Numbered from the stretch's first letter, positions 53,291-61,692 are shown. The stretch: 64,000 nt of DNA from Regnicoccus frigidus (GCA_025194985.1 JAOANE010000050.1:1-64000), one strand, 5' to 3'. Numbers and translations: made by a program. Notes: generated from the letters alone by a model not told the origin.

Positions 53291-54454
53291 TCAGGCTTGG
53301 CCTCTTGCTGCGGGTGTGGCCGATCGCGGCCCAGGGGGCAAGGCATAGAGCTCGGCGAAACCCGCCAGGATCCGCTTTTCTGCTTCTGTGTCGAAGCTGG
53401 TCGTGGCGTCGCCATGGGAGTAGGTACCCCCCAGCAGGATTCCCTCGGAGCGTGGATGTAAATACAGAGATCCGGCCGAGAGCGTGTAGCGCAAGTGGGG
53501 GTCGGGGGGGAGCATCGTCAACTGGCCCTTGATCGGCACCAGTTCGTTAGCACCAAACAGCGTGGCGCTACCCAGCCCGGTGCAGTTCACCACCACCGAT
53601 TCCGGCAGAGCCGCAATCTGCGCTGGAGCCTCGAAGCGGCGTTGCAGAAACACAACGCCCATGCGGCGGAGATCGCGCTTCATGGCCCGCATGTAGATCG
53701 GCATGTCGATCAACATCCCCGGCACGGCCCCCACATAGGGCGCCTGAAAAGGCAGGTCGCGATCCGAGACGTTCTCAGGCGGTGGGATCAGATCGGCCAG
53801 CAGCGCGTCGACCCAGCCAGGTGAGGGCGGCCGCAGGCCCAGACGGATGTGTGGGATCAAGTCCACGCCATAGCCTCTGCCGATCAGTCGCCGGAAGCGC
53901 TGATGCGAGAACAGCAGCGCTTTGACCAGGTTGGCCTCAATCTCTGGTGTGCGGAACTCGGTATCGAGCAGCTGGGAGGGGAACCAGCGGGCCGCCGCCA
54001 CATCAGATGTCGTCGCTGGGGAGAAGCGCTCGGCGTACACCCGCACTGGGCGGCCCCGCTCGCGCAGCAGCCATGCCGTCGCCAGGCCTACCGCCCCTCC
54101 ACCGAGCACGGCCACCGCCCCCCGGCCTGGCGCTGCCAGGACCAAATCCACCGCCTGCCGGGCCGTCCCCCAGGACAGGGTGACGCCAGAGCCGCCGTGC
54201 CCATAGTGATGAATCAGCGTCGTGTCGCCGATCGCTTCCACCTCAATCCGTACACCCATCGGCCGGAAGGGCCTCAGACCCACCAGGCGCCGCGCGATGC
54301 GCTCGGGAGCAAGGTCTGGCGCCGCAGCGGTGAAGTCTGTTGGCAGAAGCGACCCTTCCAGAGCGGGTGCCGCAGTGACGGGTCTCCAGGCCCCGGCCAG
54401 GACGGAGCTTGCCAGTGCCGTGGATCCAAGCAGGAACTGACGGCGCGACGCCAT
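53291..54454 (-). CDS. D-amino-acid-oxidase-like FAD enzyme, circularly permuted, Tat-exported
   Basis: 387 aa. SRRQFLLGS is a twin-arginine signal. Unusually, the block that ends normal D-amino-acid oxidases (GLRPFRPMGVRIEVEAIG then LIHHYGHGGSGVTLSWGTA) comes first, followed by the block that normally begins them: AVLGGGAVGLATAWLLRERG (FAD Rossmann loop) and FSPATTSDVAAARWFP. The C-terminus VVVNCTGLGSATLF...GILLGGTYS is the substrate-domain part that normally precedes GLRP. Probably oxidises D-amino acids or related amines outside the cytoplasm. Single gene. Confidence 0.75.
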   Translation of the reverse strand: MASRRQFLLGSTALASSVLAGAWRPVTAAPALEGSLLPTDFTAAAPDLAPERIARRLVGLRPFRPMGVRIEVEAIGDTTLIHHYGHGGSGVTLSWGTARQAVDLVLAAPGRGAVAVLGGGAVGLATAWLLRERGRPVRVYAERFSPATTSDVAAARWFPSQLLDTEFRTPEIEANLVKALLFSHQRFRRLIGRGYGVDLIPHIRLGLRPPSPGWVDALLADLIPPPENVSDRDLPFQAPYVGAVPGMLIDMPIYMRAMKRDLRRMGVVFLQRRFEAPAQIAALPESVVVNCTGLGSATLFGANELVPIKGQLTMLPPDPHLRYTLSAGSLYLHPRSEGILLGGTYSHGDATTSFDTEAEKRILAGFAELYALPPGPRSATPAARGQA

Positions 54455-54705
54455 AGGCCTCAGCGCCCTGCTCGTTGAACATCAGGATCGCGCATTCGCT
54501 GCTGGGGGCGTGAGCCTGCTGACGGCCAAGCGGAGTACGAAGAACGTGAGAAGAATCTGTGGGGTTCTCTTTGTTCCTTGGACACCGATCACCGGTTCAC
54601 AGGGGTAGTCAGGGGCCGCCCCAAAACACGTTTGACCCTGATCCCCTCAGAGTCCAGGGCCGATCCACTCCTGCTGACCATGGGGAGTTCAACTGTGGCC
54701 TGTGC

Positions 54706-55314
54706 TCACTGGGCCACCCAGAAACTGCAGAGGACGCCGATGCGGCCAGCCTCGCTCAGCTGCACACAGGCGGCATGGCTGTTGCGGGGGCGATTCAGAA
54801 GAATGTCGTTGTGAAGGGGCGAGCCGAGCCAGCGGCTGAGCAAACGCTCAGGGTTCCAACGGCCCCTTGCCTCCGGGCAGCCCAGAACCTCGCTCATGGG
54901 GCGCATCCGAGAGCCGGTAGAGCTGGCCTGGAACGCCTGCCAGGCCGGCAGGTTGTGGTCGCAGGTCTTGGTGGCGATCAGCTGCCGCAGCACGGATTGG
55001 GCGTAGGCGATATTGGCGGCCACCAAGGCGACGGGCAAGAGCTGCAGCGGAGCGCGTCCCTTGCCGGCGCGGGCGCCGTTGATCAGGTTCACCAAGGGAT
55101 CGTTGATCGAGGCCGCTGTCGTGGGGGTGAGTTGGCTCAGGTGCAGGCTGGAGAAGTGGTTGAGACGGCCAGCAGAGCGATTGGAGGTTGAACCAGTGCC
55201 TGCAGGACGGCTGGCCAGAGCCGGGGGAGCCCTCAGTAACGCCAGGACAGGAACCACTGCCCACAGGCCGCGAAGAAGCAAGCGAAATCGCAAGGGTGAA
55301 GGCGCGGTGCTCAC
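54706..55314 (-). CDS. Secreted CAP-domain (SCP/PR1-like) protein
   Basis: About 202 aa from GTG 55314, giving a signal peptide (LWAVVPVLALLRAPPALAS). Domain residues NDPLVNLINGARAGKGRAPL, then NIAYAQSVLRQLIATKTCDH, EVLGCPEARG and WLGSPLHNDILLNRPRNSHA follow the CAP pattern with its His/Glu-like cavity residues. Role of bacterial CAP proteins is mostly unknown. Frame is open to 55446 but the extra part lacks a signal. Confidence 0.65.
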   Translation of the reverse strand: MSTAPSPLRFRLLLRGLWAVVPVLALLRAPPALASRPAGTGSTSNRSAGRLNHFSSLHLSQLTPTTAASINDPLVNLINGARAGKGRAPLQLLPVALVAANIAYAQSVLRQLIATKTCDHNLPAWQAFQASSTGSRMRPMSEVLGCPEARGRWNPERLLSRWLGSPLHNDILLNRPRNSHAACVQLSEAGRIGVLCSFWVAQ

Positions 55315-55815
55315 TGTGGGCTGCTGGCTCGTGATCTCAGCGCGTCTGGCTGGCTTCCAGAACCTGCAGGCGCCGCTGATGCCGCCAGGACCGCGCCAAA
55401 TCAGTGAAGACAGAGACCATCCCGATGACGCTTTGGCCGCAGTCATCGCTCAGACCGTTGACGAGGAGGATGAAGAAACGTTACGGGAGATAAAAAATTA
55501 AATCTGCTCGTTGAGTGGTGGTTTCGATCACACCGAGTGACGTTTTCGCCGTTCCATTGCTCACTTGGCCACGGCGTCGATGCAGTCGTCCTTCCCCCCT
55601 TGCCGGCGGGTCTGAGGATTCGGTCGGTTGACCACCCGAACAGAGCACTGAGCCGCCTGCAGATGGCGAGAGAGTCCAGTCCAGCTAAGTGTGTAGTCCC
55701 ACCACGTTGTTCAGCTGACCAGGGGGCATGAGATGTTCGGCGTTGGAGGTTCAGCGCCAACCAAGCGCACTCCTATCCCAGGCGTACCCATGTTCGCCCC
55801 ATAGGAGTGACGCTT
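55315..55815. other. Intergenic, no gene seen
   Basis: About 500 bases between the CAP gene and the DUF6544 gene. Frames across it have no coding character. The right end abuts the 64-bp repeat. Confidence 0.4.
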
Positions 55816-55879
55816 CCTCAGCGGTATTGGACTGAATGGAGAGTGCAGCGAAAGAACTCGCCTTCGCTTTCGAAGGCGG
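55816..55879. repeat. 64-bp repeat, copy 2 (inside DUF6544 3' end)
   Basis: Covers the stop codon and last 18 codons of the DUF6544 gene; partner is 52746-52809, 3 kb away in the same orientation. Confidence 0.9.
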
Positions 55880-56594
55880 GCGTACCGAACAGCCAGCCAA
55901 CACGAAGACGGATGGGAATGGTCACGCCTGCAAAGGATTGTTCCTGCTCAGCCGCTCCGCCGAATGGGTGGTAGGCGAAAACACCCGTGTTCCTATCGCC
56001 CCAGCGCGAGAGGCAGCAACTCAAAAGCGCGCCTGCTGGGGAAACTTCAAGGTCGAGCTCGGCATGCTCACCATGGGCATCGAAAATCGCGACGGTATGG
56101 TCACTGCCCCGGTCGACCCAGCTGACCTCCTTATCAAGCAGAGCGGCCGGAAGCCAGATGGCCTCCGCATGGAGGCGGCCTGCGGCCGCGCGGGCGATCT
56201 CTGCGCCATCGGCCTTGATGACAGGAAAAAGCCCCAGCAATTTCCAGCGCATGGCCCCCACTCCATCCACCAGCCGATCAAATCCGGTCACGGGAAGCCC
56301 GTTCACTTTGGCCGTTGCCGCCCATACGAAACCGCGGTCCCAGCGCAGCACCTGTTCAGCTTCAAACTTGCACCAACCTGGCTTGAGCTTGATCGTGCCG
56401 GTCATGCTCAGCCTTGCGCAGGTGCTGCACTTCGCACCGGGGGCAAGGGCATGCTTCAGGTATCTCTGGGCGACAGGAGGTAGCGAGCTGACTGAATTCG
56501 GATCAAACACATGCTCGCTTGGTGCAGCACTGCTCCAGAGTTCCTCGAGCCTTCTGTCGTGTCGCATGACATGGCCTTTGATAGGACTTGGCAT
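55818..56594 (-). CDS. DUF6544 family protein
   Basis: 258 aa, soluble. Family-like blocks: LPPVAQRYLKHALAPGAK, RGFVWAATAKVNGLPVTGFD, GAMRWKLLGLFPVIKADGAE, RWGDRNTGVFAYHPFGG and FAGVTIPIRLRVGWLFGT. No catalytic motif known. GC slightly below the core. Its 3' end exists in a second copy next to the 52153-52740 gene. Confidence 0.75.
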   Translation of the reverse strand: MPSPIKGHVMRHDRRLEELWSSAAPSEHVFDPNSVSSLPPVAQRYLKHALAPGAKCSTCARLSMTGTIKLKPGWCKFEAEQVLRWDRGFVWAATAKVNGLPVTGFDRLVDGVGAMRWKLLGLFPVIKADGAEIARAAAGRLHAEAIWLPAALLDKEVSWVDRGSDHTVAIFDAHGEHAELDLEVSPAGALLSCCLSRWGDRNTGVFAYHPFGGAAEQEQSFAGVTIPIRLRVGWLFGTPAFESEGEFFRCTLHSVQYR

Positions 56595-56647
56595 TTAGTA
56601 CGGCTGACGCTGGCCATCACCTAGCCGCAATGAGACTAAGAAATAGA

Positions 56648-56691
56648 ATCCAACTCTTCGGTAGCAGCCCTGGTGAATGGTGTTGTTAGCC
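56648..56691 (-). repeat. attC-like sequence after DUF2442 (weak)
   Basis: On the minus strand GGCTAAC (R''-like, overlapping the DUF2442 stop TAA) and GTTGGAT (R'-like) lie 44 bases apart. Short for an attC site. It shares GCTACCGAAG with the other candidate at 57223-57312. Confidence 0.3.
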
Positions 56692-56946
56692 GATCAGCGC
56701 CTTCACATGCGGCGATGGCGCGCCACGAAGAAGGCCATCCACACTGAGATCTTCATCAATTTCCGGCCAGTGGATTCCAAAGCCAGCTCCAGCAATCTCC
56801 CAATTCTCACGCTCCGGAGAAGTGGCATGTAGAAGCCGCGGATACCAGGCCAGAGGCGCAGAGATAGAGCGGCCGTCTGCGAGATCAACAATCAACCTGT
56901 CTTCTGTGCAGGCAACATCTGTGACTCGCTCACCAGGGTTAGCCAT
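56686..56946 (-). CDS. DUF2442 protein
   Basis: 86 aa. VTDVACTEDRLIVDLADGRS and ISAPLAWYPRLLHAT identify DUF2442, usually next to DUF4160 as here (overlap of eight bases). The pair is often listed as toxin-antitoxin-like; no activity is proven that I know of. Stop codon lies inside an attC-like motif. Confidence 0.85.
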   Translation of the reverse strand: MANPGERVTDVACTEDRLIVDLADGRSISAPLAWYPRLLHATSPERENWEIAGAGFGIHWPEIDEDLSVDGLLRGAPSPHVKALIG

Positions 56947-57172
56947 GAAACTCTTCCCACGCTTCCAACAGGATAGCTCTGTTCATGCTGACCAGCCGTT
57001 CAATCTCACGAAGCTCTCTGGCTCTAAAGCCAAGGCTTGAGGAAAGTGCCACTGGCGTGAGCCATAGTTTGCATGAAGCCTGATCTCGATCAACATGAAT
57101 ATGAGGAGGTTCATTCGGCTCGTGACTATAGAAGTAGAGCCGGTACGGGCCGCTTCTGAGGATTGCCGGCAT
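56939..57172 (-). CDS. DUF4160 protein
   Basis: 77 aa. Typical N-terminus YRLYFYSHEPNEPPHIHVDR with the PPHIHV block, then FRARELREIERLVSMNR and LLEAWEEFHG. Upstream partner of DUF2442 with an eight-base overlap. Candidate toxin or regulator of a small two-gene module. Confidence 0.85.
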   Translation of the reverse strand: MPAILRSGPYRLYFYSHEPNEPPHIHVDRDQASCKLWLTPVALSSSLGFRARELREIERLVSMNRAILLEAWEEFHG

Positions 57173-57222
57173 CCGTTCTCGCCATTATCACTTAAAGGAT
57201 AGCCAGCACGGGCTTCCTGCAT

Positions 57223-57312
57223 AGCTAACGCTCCAGATCAACTAGCCCCGGAAGCCGGTGGGGATGTGCAATCGGCCTTCGGTAGCGGGTCAGGTGCATC
57301 GGCCTGTTAGGC
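57223..57312 (-). repeat. attC-like sequence before DUF4160
   Basis: Minus strand GCCTAAC (57312-57306) and GCGTTAGCT (57231-57223) bound a 90-base stretch between hsdR and DUF4160, the size and core triplets of an integron attC site, though the inner arms pair poorly. Confidence 0.35.
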
Positions 57313-57354
57313 GCGATATGTTCGGGGTGTCAGCAATTGGAACGGCCGCAAGCC

Positions 57355-59748
57355 TCAGGTGGATATTTGATAAAGATACCTCTGGAAGCCTGAAAATAAC
57401 TGGCCGATGTCCTCTGGCCTGCCAAGATCTGCAATAGCATCGGCAATGCTGTTCTGATAGCGGAGTTGCAGCAGTGGCGTGAGCTTCTCCTGGGCCAGTT
57501 CCTGCACGCCCATCGTCACGTAGTGCTGGAGAACAAAATCAAGGAAGAGCTGCTGCTTGCTGGTGCATTTCGAATGGATGTAAAGGCGGGCCTGCTGGGC
57601 GCGCTCCTCCCGGGGGATGGGCTGCAGGGCATAGGCCACATGGGCCAGGACATCAAACAGATCGCTGTTCTCCGCCGCGATGATCGACTGCATCTCGGCC
57701 AGCTGGGCTGCACCGAAACCCTTTTCCTCGAGGCCCTGCAACAACTTTCTGCGGGTCTCCGGTGAACTCCAGAGCGCTCGCAGCTCCGCTTCATCCTTGA
57801 CGAATTCCGGCAACTGTCCATAGAGCAGTTCCAGGAACTGCCGGGAACTCATCGGAGTGCCATCGGGGTGCCAGAAGCTGGTCACCAGCATGTGCTGGAT
57901 CGAGCGTTCCTTGCCATCTCCCAGCTTGATCCGGGCTTTCTTCGTGCAGATGCAAGGGAGCTGATGGCATGTCATGCAGGGCTGCGGCAGGCAGACGCAT
58001 GGGTCGTGCTTGCAGGTTGGGCACGGCTTGGGAGGTTTCACGCAGACGCATGGAGCCTGGCCGCATTGTTGGCAGGGGTCTGGTTCCTCGGGTGGAAGGG
58101 GTTCGCCGTCCCACTCCGGATCACTGAAGTGGTGGTGCGCTTTGACGAAGTCATAGATGGTGAAGTAATCCTTGCCCTCAAACAGGCGAGTGCCACGGCC
58201 GATGATCTGCTTGAACTCGATCATCGAGTTCACCGGCCGCAGCAGCACGATGTTGCGCACGTTGCGGGCGTCCACGCCGGTGGAAAGCTTCTGCGACGTG
58301 GTGAGGATGGTGGGGATGGTCTTCTCGTTGTCCTGAAAGGCGCGCAGCCAGGTGTTGCCAAGTTCGCCGTCATCGGCCGTGACCCGATGGCAGTAATTGG
58401 GATCGGTGCTGCTCTTGCGCTGATTGATCAGATCACGAATCGCCAGGGCATGCTCCTGGGTGGCGCAGAACACCAGGGATTTCTCGCGTTGATCGATCTG
58501 ACCTAAAAAGATTTCAACGCGCTGCTGCTCGCGCTGTTTGATCTCGATGATCTTGTTGAAATCGGCTTCCTTGTAGAGCTTGCCGGCTTCGATCTCCCCT
58601 TCCACCACCGTGTCATCGGGGGTGTAGACGTAGTCATCAAGGGTGGTGGTGACCTGCTTGACCCGAAAGGGTGTGAGGAAGCCGTCGTTGATGCCTTCCT
58701 TGAGGGAGTACGTAAACACCGGTTCGCCGAAGTAGGCGTAGGTGTCGGTGTTGTCGTTGCGGCGCGGGGTGGCTGTGAGCCCGAGCTGCACAGCGGGGGC
58801 GAAGTAGGTGAGGATGTCGCGCCAGGTGGATTCGTTGTTGGCGCCGCCGCGGTGGCATTCATCGATCACGATGAAGTCGAAGAAATCAGGGGGGTATTGG
58901 CCGAACCAGGGGGAGGGCTTGCCTGCCACCACCGGCCCGCTCATGAAAGTCTGGAAGATGGTGAGGAACACACTGGCGTTGGTGGGTACGCGGCCTTTCT
59001 TGCGCAGGGCATCCGGTTCAAGGCGGGCCAGGGCGTTGTCTTCGAAGGCGGCGAACGCGGTGAAGTCGTTGAAGGCCTGATCGGCGAGGTTGTTGCGATC
59101 GGCCAGAAACAGGAGGCGGGGCCGGCGGCTGGGTTGGCCGGAGAGGTTCCAGCGGGCCTGGAACAGTTTCCAGATGATCTGAAACGCGATCGAGGTTTTG
59201 CCGGTGCCGGTGGCCAGGGTGAGCAGGATGCGGCCCTGGCCGGAGGCGATCGCCTCCAGCACGCGGGTCACGGCGATGTCCTGATAAAAACGAATCTGCC
59301 AGCTGCCGCCCTTATCGGGATAGGGGATGGCGGCGAAGCGATCACGCCAGGCGTTCTCCTCGGCGAAGGTGCGCTCCCAGAGGTCCTGCGGGCTGGGGAA
59401 TGTGGCGACCTCCGCCTCTGCGCCCGTCCCCCGATCGATGGCATAGACGCCCTTGCCATTGCTGGCGTAGGTGAAGCGGATCTGCAGTTTGGCGGCGTAA
59501 TCCTTGGCCTGGGCCACGCCTTCAGTGAGTGGCAGGCTGTCGGCCTTGGCCTCCACCACCGCCAGCATGGTGTTGCGGTAGGTGAGCACATAGTCGGCGC
59601 TCAGGGCCTTGCCGCGGCGGCCGCCGCCCTCGATCCGGCCCGGGGTGATCGCGTACTCGCGCCGGATGCGGCTGCCCTCCACCACGCCCCAACCGGCCGC
59701 CGCCAGCAGCGGATCAATCAACTCGGCGCGGGTTTCGGCCTCGTTCAT
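57355..59748 (-). CDS. hsdR: Type I restriction enzyme R subunit
   Basis: 797 aa. N-terminal nuclease-like region (DYVLTYRNTMLAVVEAKAD), then helicase: Walker A LTLATGTGKTSIAFQI, DEAH-type VIDECHRGG, LGLTATPRR and IIGRGTRLFEG. Translocates DNA and cuts invaders with HsdM and HsdS. Near residues 554-603 is an unusual insert of three C-x2-C-x4-C-x-C units. Start ATG 59748 overlaps the HEPN stop (ATGA). hsdS is 3.4 kb upstream; hsdM presumably lies beyond the right edge. Confidence 0.92.
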   Translation of the reverse strand: MNEAETRAELIDPLLAAAGWGVVEGSRIRREYAITPGRIEGGGRRGKALSADYVLTYRNTMLAVVEAKADSLPLTEGVAQAKDYAAKLQIRFTYASNGKGVYAIDRGTGAEAEVATFPSPQDLWERTFAEENAWRDRFAAIPYPDKGGSWQIRFYQDIAVTRVLEAIASGQGRILLTLATGTGKTSIAFQIIWKLFQARWNLSGQPSRRPRLLFLADRNNLADQAFNDFTAFAAFEDNALARLEPDALRKKGRVPTNASVFLTIFQTFMSGPVVAGKPSPWFGQYPPDFFDFIVIDECHRGGANNESTWRDILTYFAPAVQLGLTATPRRNDNTDTYAYFGEPVFTYSLKEGINDGFLTPFRVKQVTTTLDDYVYTPDDTVVEGEIEAGKLYKEADFNKIIEIKQREQQRVEIFLGQIDQREKSLVFCATQEHALAIRDLINQRKSSTDPNYCHRVTADDGELGNTWLRAFQDNEKTIPTILTTSQKLSTGVDARNVRNIVLLRPVNSMIEFKQIIGRGTRLFEGKDYFTIYDFVKAHHHFSDPEWDGEPLPPEEPDPCQQCGQAPCVCVKPPKPCPTCKHDPCVCLPQPCMTCHQLPCICTKKARIKLGDGKERSIQHMLVTSFWHPDGTPMSSRQFLELLYGQLPEFVKDEAELRALWSSPETRRKLLQGLEEKGFGAAQLAEMQSIIAAENSDLFDVLAHVAYALQPIPREERAQQARLYIHSKCTSKQQLFLDFVLQHYVTMGVQELAQEKLTPLLQLRYQNSIADAIADLGRPEDIGQLFSGFQRYLYQIST

Positions 59749-60128
59749 TCGATCAGCGCGGCCACGTGGGCGAGCAGATCAGCACAACGTTGGTTCCAGG
59801 CGGGACGATCGAGGTTTTCCAGATCCGGTTCTTCGTCGTAGCGGCGCAGGACGGCAAAGAGAGTGAACCGGCTGAGAGCCATGAAGGGCTCGATGGCAAC
59901 ACCTTGATCCAGCACCATCTGGAACAGCAGCCGGAGATTGTGCGTGAAGGGAGGTTGTTCTGGAGCCAGAACCAACAGCCAGGCTTTAAGGGATTTTTCC
60001 GTGGCCTGTTGGAGATAGAACCCCCAGGTGTCCTCCTCGAAGACGGAGGAGTCCGCCATGGCCATGGCGGCACGAAGATCGCGGTGGGCGATGCGCAGAA
60101 AAGCGGCCGACGTCTCAGCTGGCGCCAT
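59745..60128 (-). CDS. HEPN-domain protein
   Basis: 127 aa all-helical. AHRDLRAAMAMADSSVFEED and YLQQATEKSLKAWLLVLAPE with THNLRLLF are typical of the HEPN family. The RxxxxxH nuclease motif is not visible, so this may be a substrate-binding type. Pairs with the MNT gene upstream (14-base overlap) and overlaps hsdR by four bases, so all three are probably translated together. Confidence 0.85.
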   Translation of the reverse strand: MAPAETSAAFLRIAHRDLRAAMAMADSSVFEEDTWGFYLQQATEKSLKAWLLVLAPEQPPFTHNLRLLFQMVLDQGVAIEPFMALSRFTLFAVLRRYDEEPDLENLDRPAWNQRCADLLAHVAALIE

Positions 60129-60498
60129 GCGGAGACTCCTCTAGGTCCAGCCGCCGTCCGTAGCGGAAGGCCTCGGCAATCACATTGATCTGCCCATGGC
60201 GCCGCTCCTCCACCTCACTGGCGGAGTAGAGCAACAGCTCGATCGGCAGGCGGTGATGGGCCAGCTTCCAGCCCAGGGCATCCGTCTCCTCAAAGCGCGA
60301 ATGGCTTGCCAGCCAGGCATCCGGCACGGTGATCAGCAGGTCGATGTCGGAGTCGGGCCGGGCGGTGCCACGGGCGCGGGAGCCAAACAGGCGCACCTCG
60401 GCGCCGGGGATCGCCGCCTGGATCTCGGCCGCGATGGTGCCCAGCAGCGGCTCATCCACCACGTAGTGATAGCTGGAGGGGCGGGCCGAGGCGGTCAT
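60115..60498 (-). CDS. MNT-type nucleotidyltransferase
   Basis: 127 aa from ATG 60498 (the frame is open to 60561). GAEVRLFGSRARG then PDSDIDLLITV gives the GSx10DxD active site. Partner of the overlapping HEPN gene. Such pairs act as toxin-antitoxin modules in which the transferase adds nucleotides to the partner. A relic of a related substrate-binding gene overlaps its 5' side. Confidence 0.85.
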   Translation of the reverse strand: MTASARPSSYHYVVDEPLLGTIAAEIQAAIPGAEVRLFGSRARGTARPDSDIDLLITVPDAWLASHSRFEETDALGWKLAHHRLPIELLLYSASEVEERRHGQINVIAEAFRYGRRLDLEESPHGAS

Positions 60499-60526
60499 GG
60501 GGCCAGTTTGGCGCAGCAGGACGCGC

Positions 60527-60658
60527 TCAAGGGGTACCAGACGGCGCTGGGTCGCGGCCATAGAAAACCTGTGCCAGCAGCACGCCGCGCTCGAGCACCA
60601 GCAGCGCCCGCTGGAAGTTGTCGAAGCGCTGGAGCCAGCGGAGGTCTGAGCCGGTCAT
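60527..60658 (-). pseudogene. HI0074-like nucleotidyltransferase partner, N-terminal fragment
   Basis: 43 codons: MTGSDLRWLQRFDNFQRALL then VLERGVLLAQVF, like the N-terminus of nucleotidyltransferase substrate-binding proteins that precede MNT genes, then a stop. The rest is lost. Overlaps nothing essential. Confidence 0.5.
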
Positions 60659-60682
60659 GGCGTCAGGTTAGGGAGGGTTCAG

Positions 60683-60806
60683 GCAGCGGCCCGGCGCGCC
60701 TGGGGAGGGGAAAGCCAGAGGGCCTGGGCCAGGGTCGCTGCATCGGTGCTGGTGTGGCGGGAGAAGCCCTTGCGAACTCCGCTCACGTCGATGCCGATGC
60801 TGATGA
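60683..60806 (-). pseudogene. Internally deleted DUF429 relic
   Basis: Minus strand reads GIDVSGVRKGF, TSTDAATLAQ and LSPPQARRAA, three blocks of the intact DUF429 protein at 61863-62564 (GIDVGGTRKGF, TSTDAAALAQ, LAPPQARR) brought together by two deletions. Confidence 0.7.
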
Positions 60807-60856
60807 GGGGCGGCAAAGTTTGAGAGTCATGGGCGACCAGAAGCTTTGGATCTCTT

Positions 60857-61198
60857 TCAATATTCCTTCGACCAGTTGGTGAGCTGTTGCGAGAGAACGG
60901 GTAGATCGTTTTGCACGATGGCCCAGATCACCGAAAGGCTGAGACCAAAGTATTCGTGAACGATGCGGTTCCGCAAGCCCTTGATTGCGGCCCAATCGAT
61001 CTCAGGCTTTCGTCGCTTCTTCTCGTCTGGTATGCTATTGGATGCTTCTCCGATGATTTCAAGATTGCGAACAACGGCATCGATGGTTCGCGAATCAGCC
61101 CGAAACTCTTCATAGCCCATCCCGCTGAGATAGCCGCTGATCTTGTTGCACGCCTCCTGCATGTCGGCGACAAACAGGCTCCAGTCACGGTGCGACAT
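60857..61198 (-). CDS. hepT: HepT-like toxin (DUF86, HEPN)
   Basis: 113 aa. LRNRIVHEYFGLSL carries the R-x4-H...Y motif of HepT RNases. NLEIIGEASNSIPDEKKRRK is the family block. Overlaps mntA by 14 bases, toxin after antitoxin. Expected to cleave or bind RNA unless AMPylated by MntA. Confidence 0.88.
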   Translation of the reverse strand: MSHRDWSLFVADMQEACNKISGYLSGMGYEEFRADSRTIDAVVRNLEIIGEASNSIPDEKKRRKPEIDWAAIKGLRNRIVHEYFGLSLSVIWAIVQNDLPVLSQQLTNWSKEY

Positions 61199-61502
61199 GA
61201 ACCAGGCTGCTCAAGATGAACGGGCGACGGTTCTCTTTGATCCCGTCAGCAGCCACCAGATCAACCTTCCGACCCAGCAGGCCTTCCAGGCGATCGGCCA
61301 GGTGCATGAAGCCGAAGCCGATGGGCTCCACAAAGCTCACCAGGATGTCCACGTCGCTGCTGGCCGTCTGCTCGTCGCGGGCAAAGGAGCCAAACAGGGC
61401 CAATGTGCTGAGCCTGAACTCTCTGGCCAGAACTGGGTACTGCTCACGCAGCACCGCCAGGACCTCCTCGCGGCTGGAGCAGGGGTGAGCCGAGACGTTC
61501 AT
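61185..61502 (-). CDS. mntA: MntA-like antitoxin nucleotidyltransferase
   Basis: 105 aa. LALFGSFARDEQTASSDVDI shows the GSx10DxD site. In the family this enzyme AMPylates HepT. First gene of the pair; its ATG overlaps the decayed VapC stop by four bases. Confidence 0.88.
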   Translation of the reverse strand: MNVSAHPCSSREEVLAVLREQYPVLAREFRLSTLALFGSFARDEQTASSDVDILVSFVEPIGFGFMHLADRLEGLLGRKVDLVAADGIKENRRPFILSSLVHVAP

Positions 61503-61692
61503 GAAGGCAGTCTGGCGGATCCTGTACGTGGGGCCAGCTTGAGGCCATGCATCAGCCCTGTCGCAACAATCAGCCGGTCGGCCGGATCGCCATGGAAGGC
61601 ATCCAGCGGCAGCACGTCGATGCTCTCGGACGAGCTGACCTGGCGCAGCCAGCTCTGAAACGGCAGATTCAGCAATCGAGCAGGACCTTCAC
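61499..61692 (-). pseudogene. VapC-type PIN toxin remnant
   Basis: GTG start MKVLLD overlaps the antitoxin stop, then a deletion shifts the frame and leaves only the C-terminus: NLPFQSWLRQVSSSESIDVL then FHGDPADRLIVATGLMHG. The PIN core with most acidic residues is gone. Confidence 0.75.
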
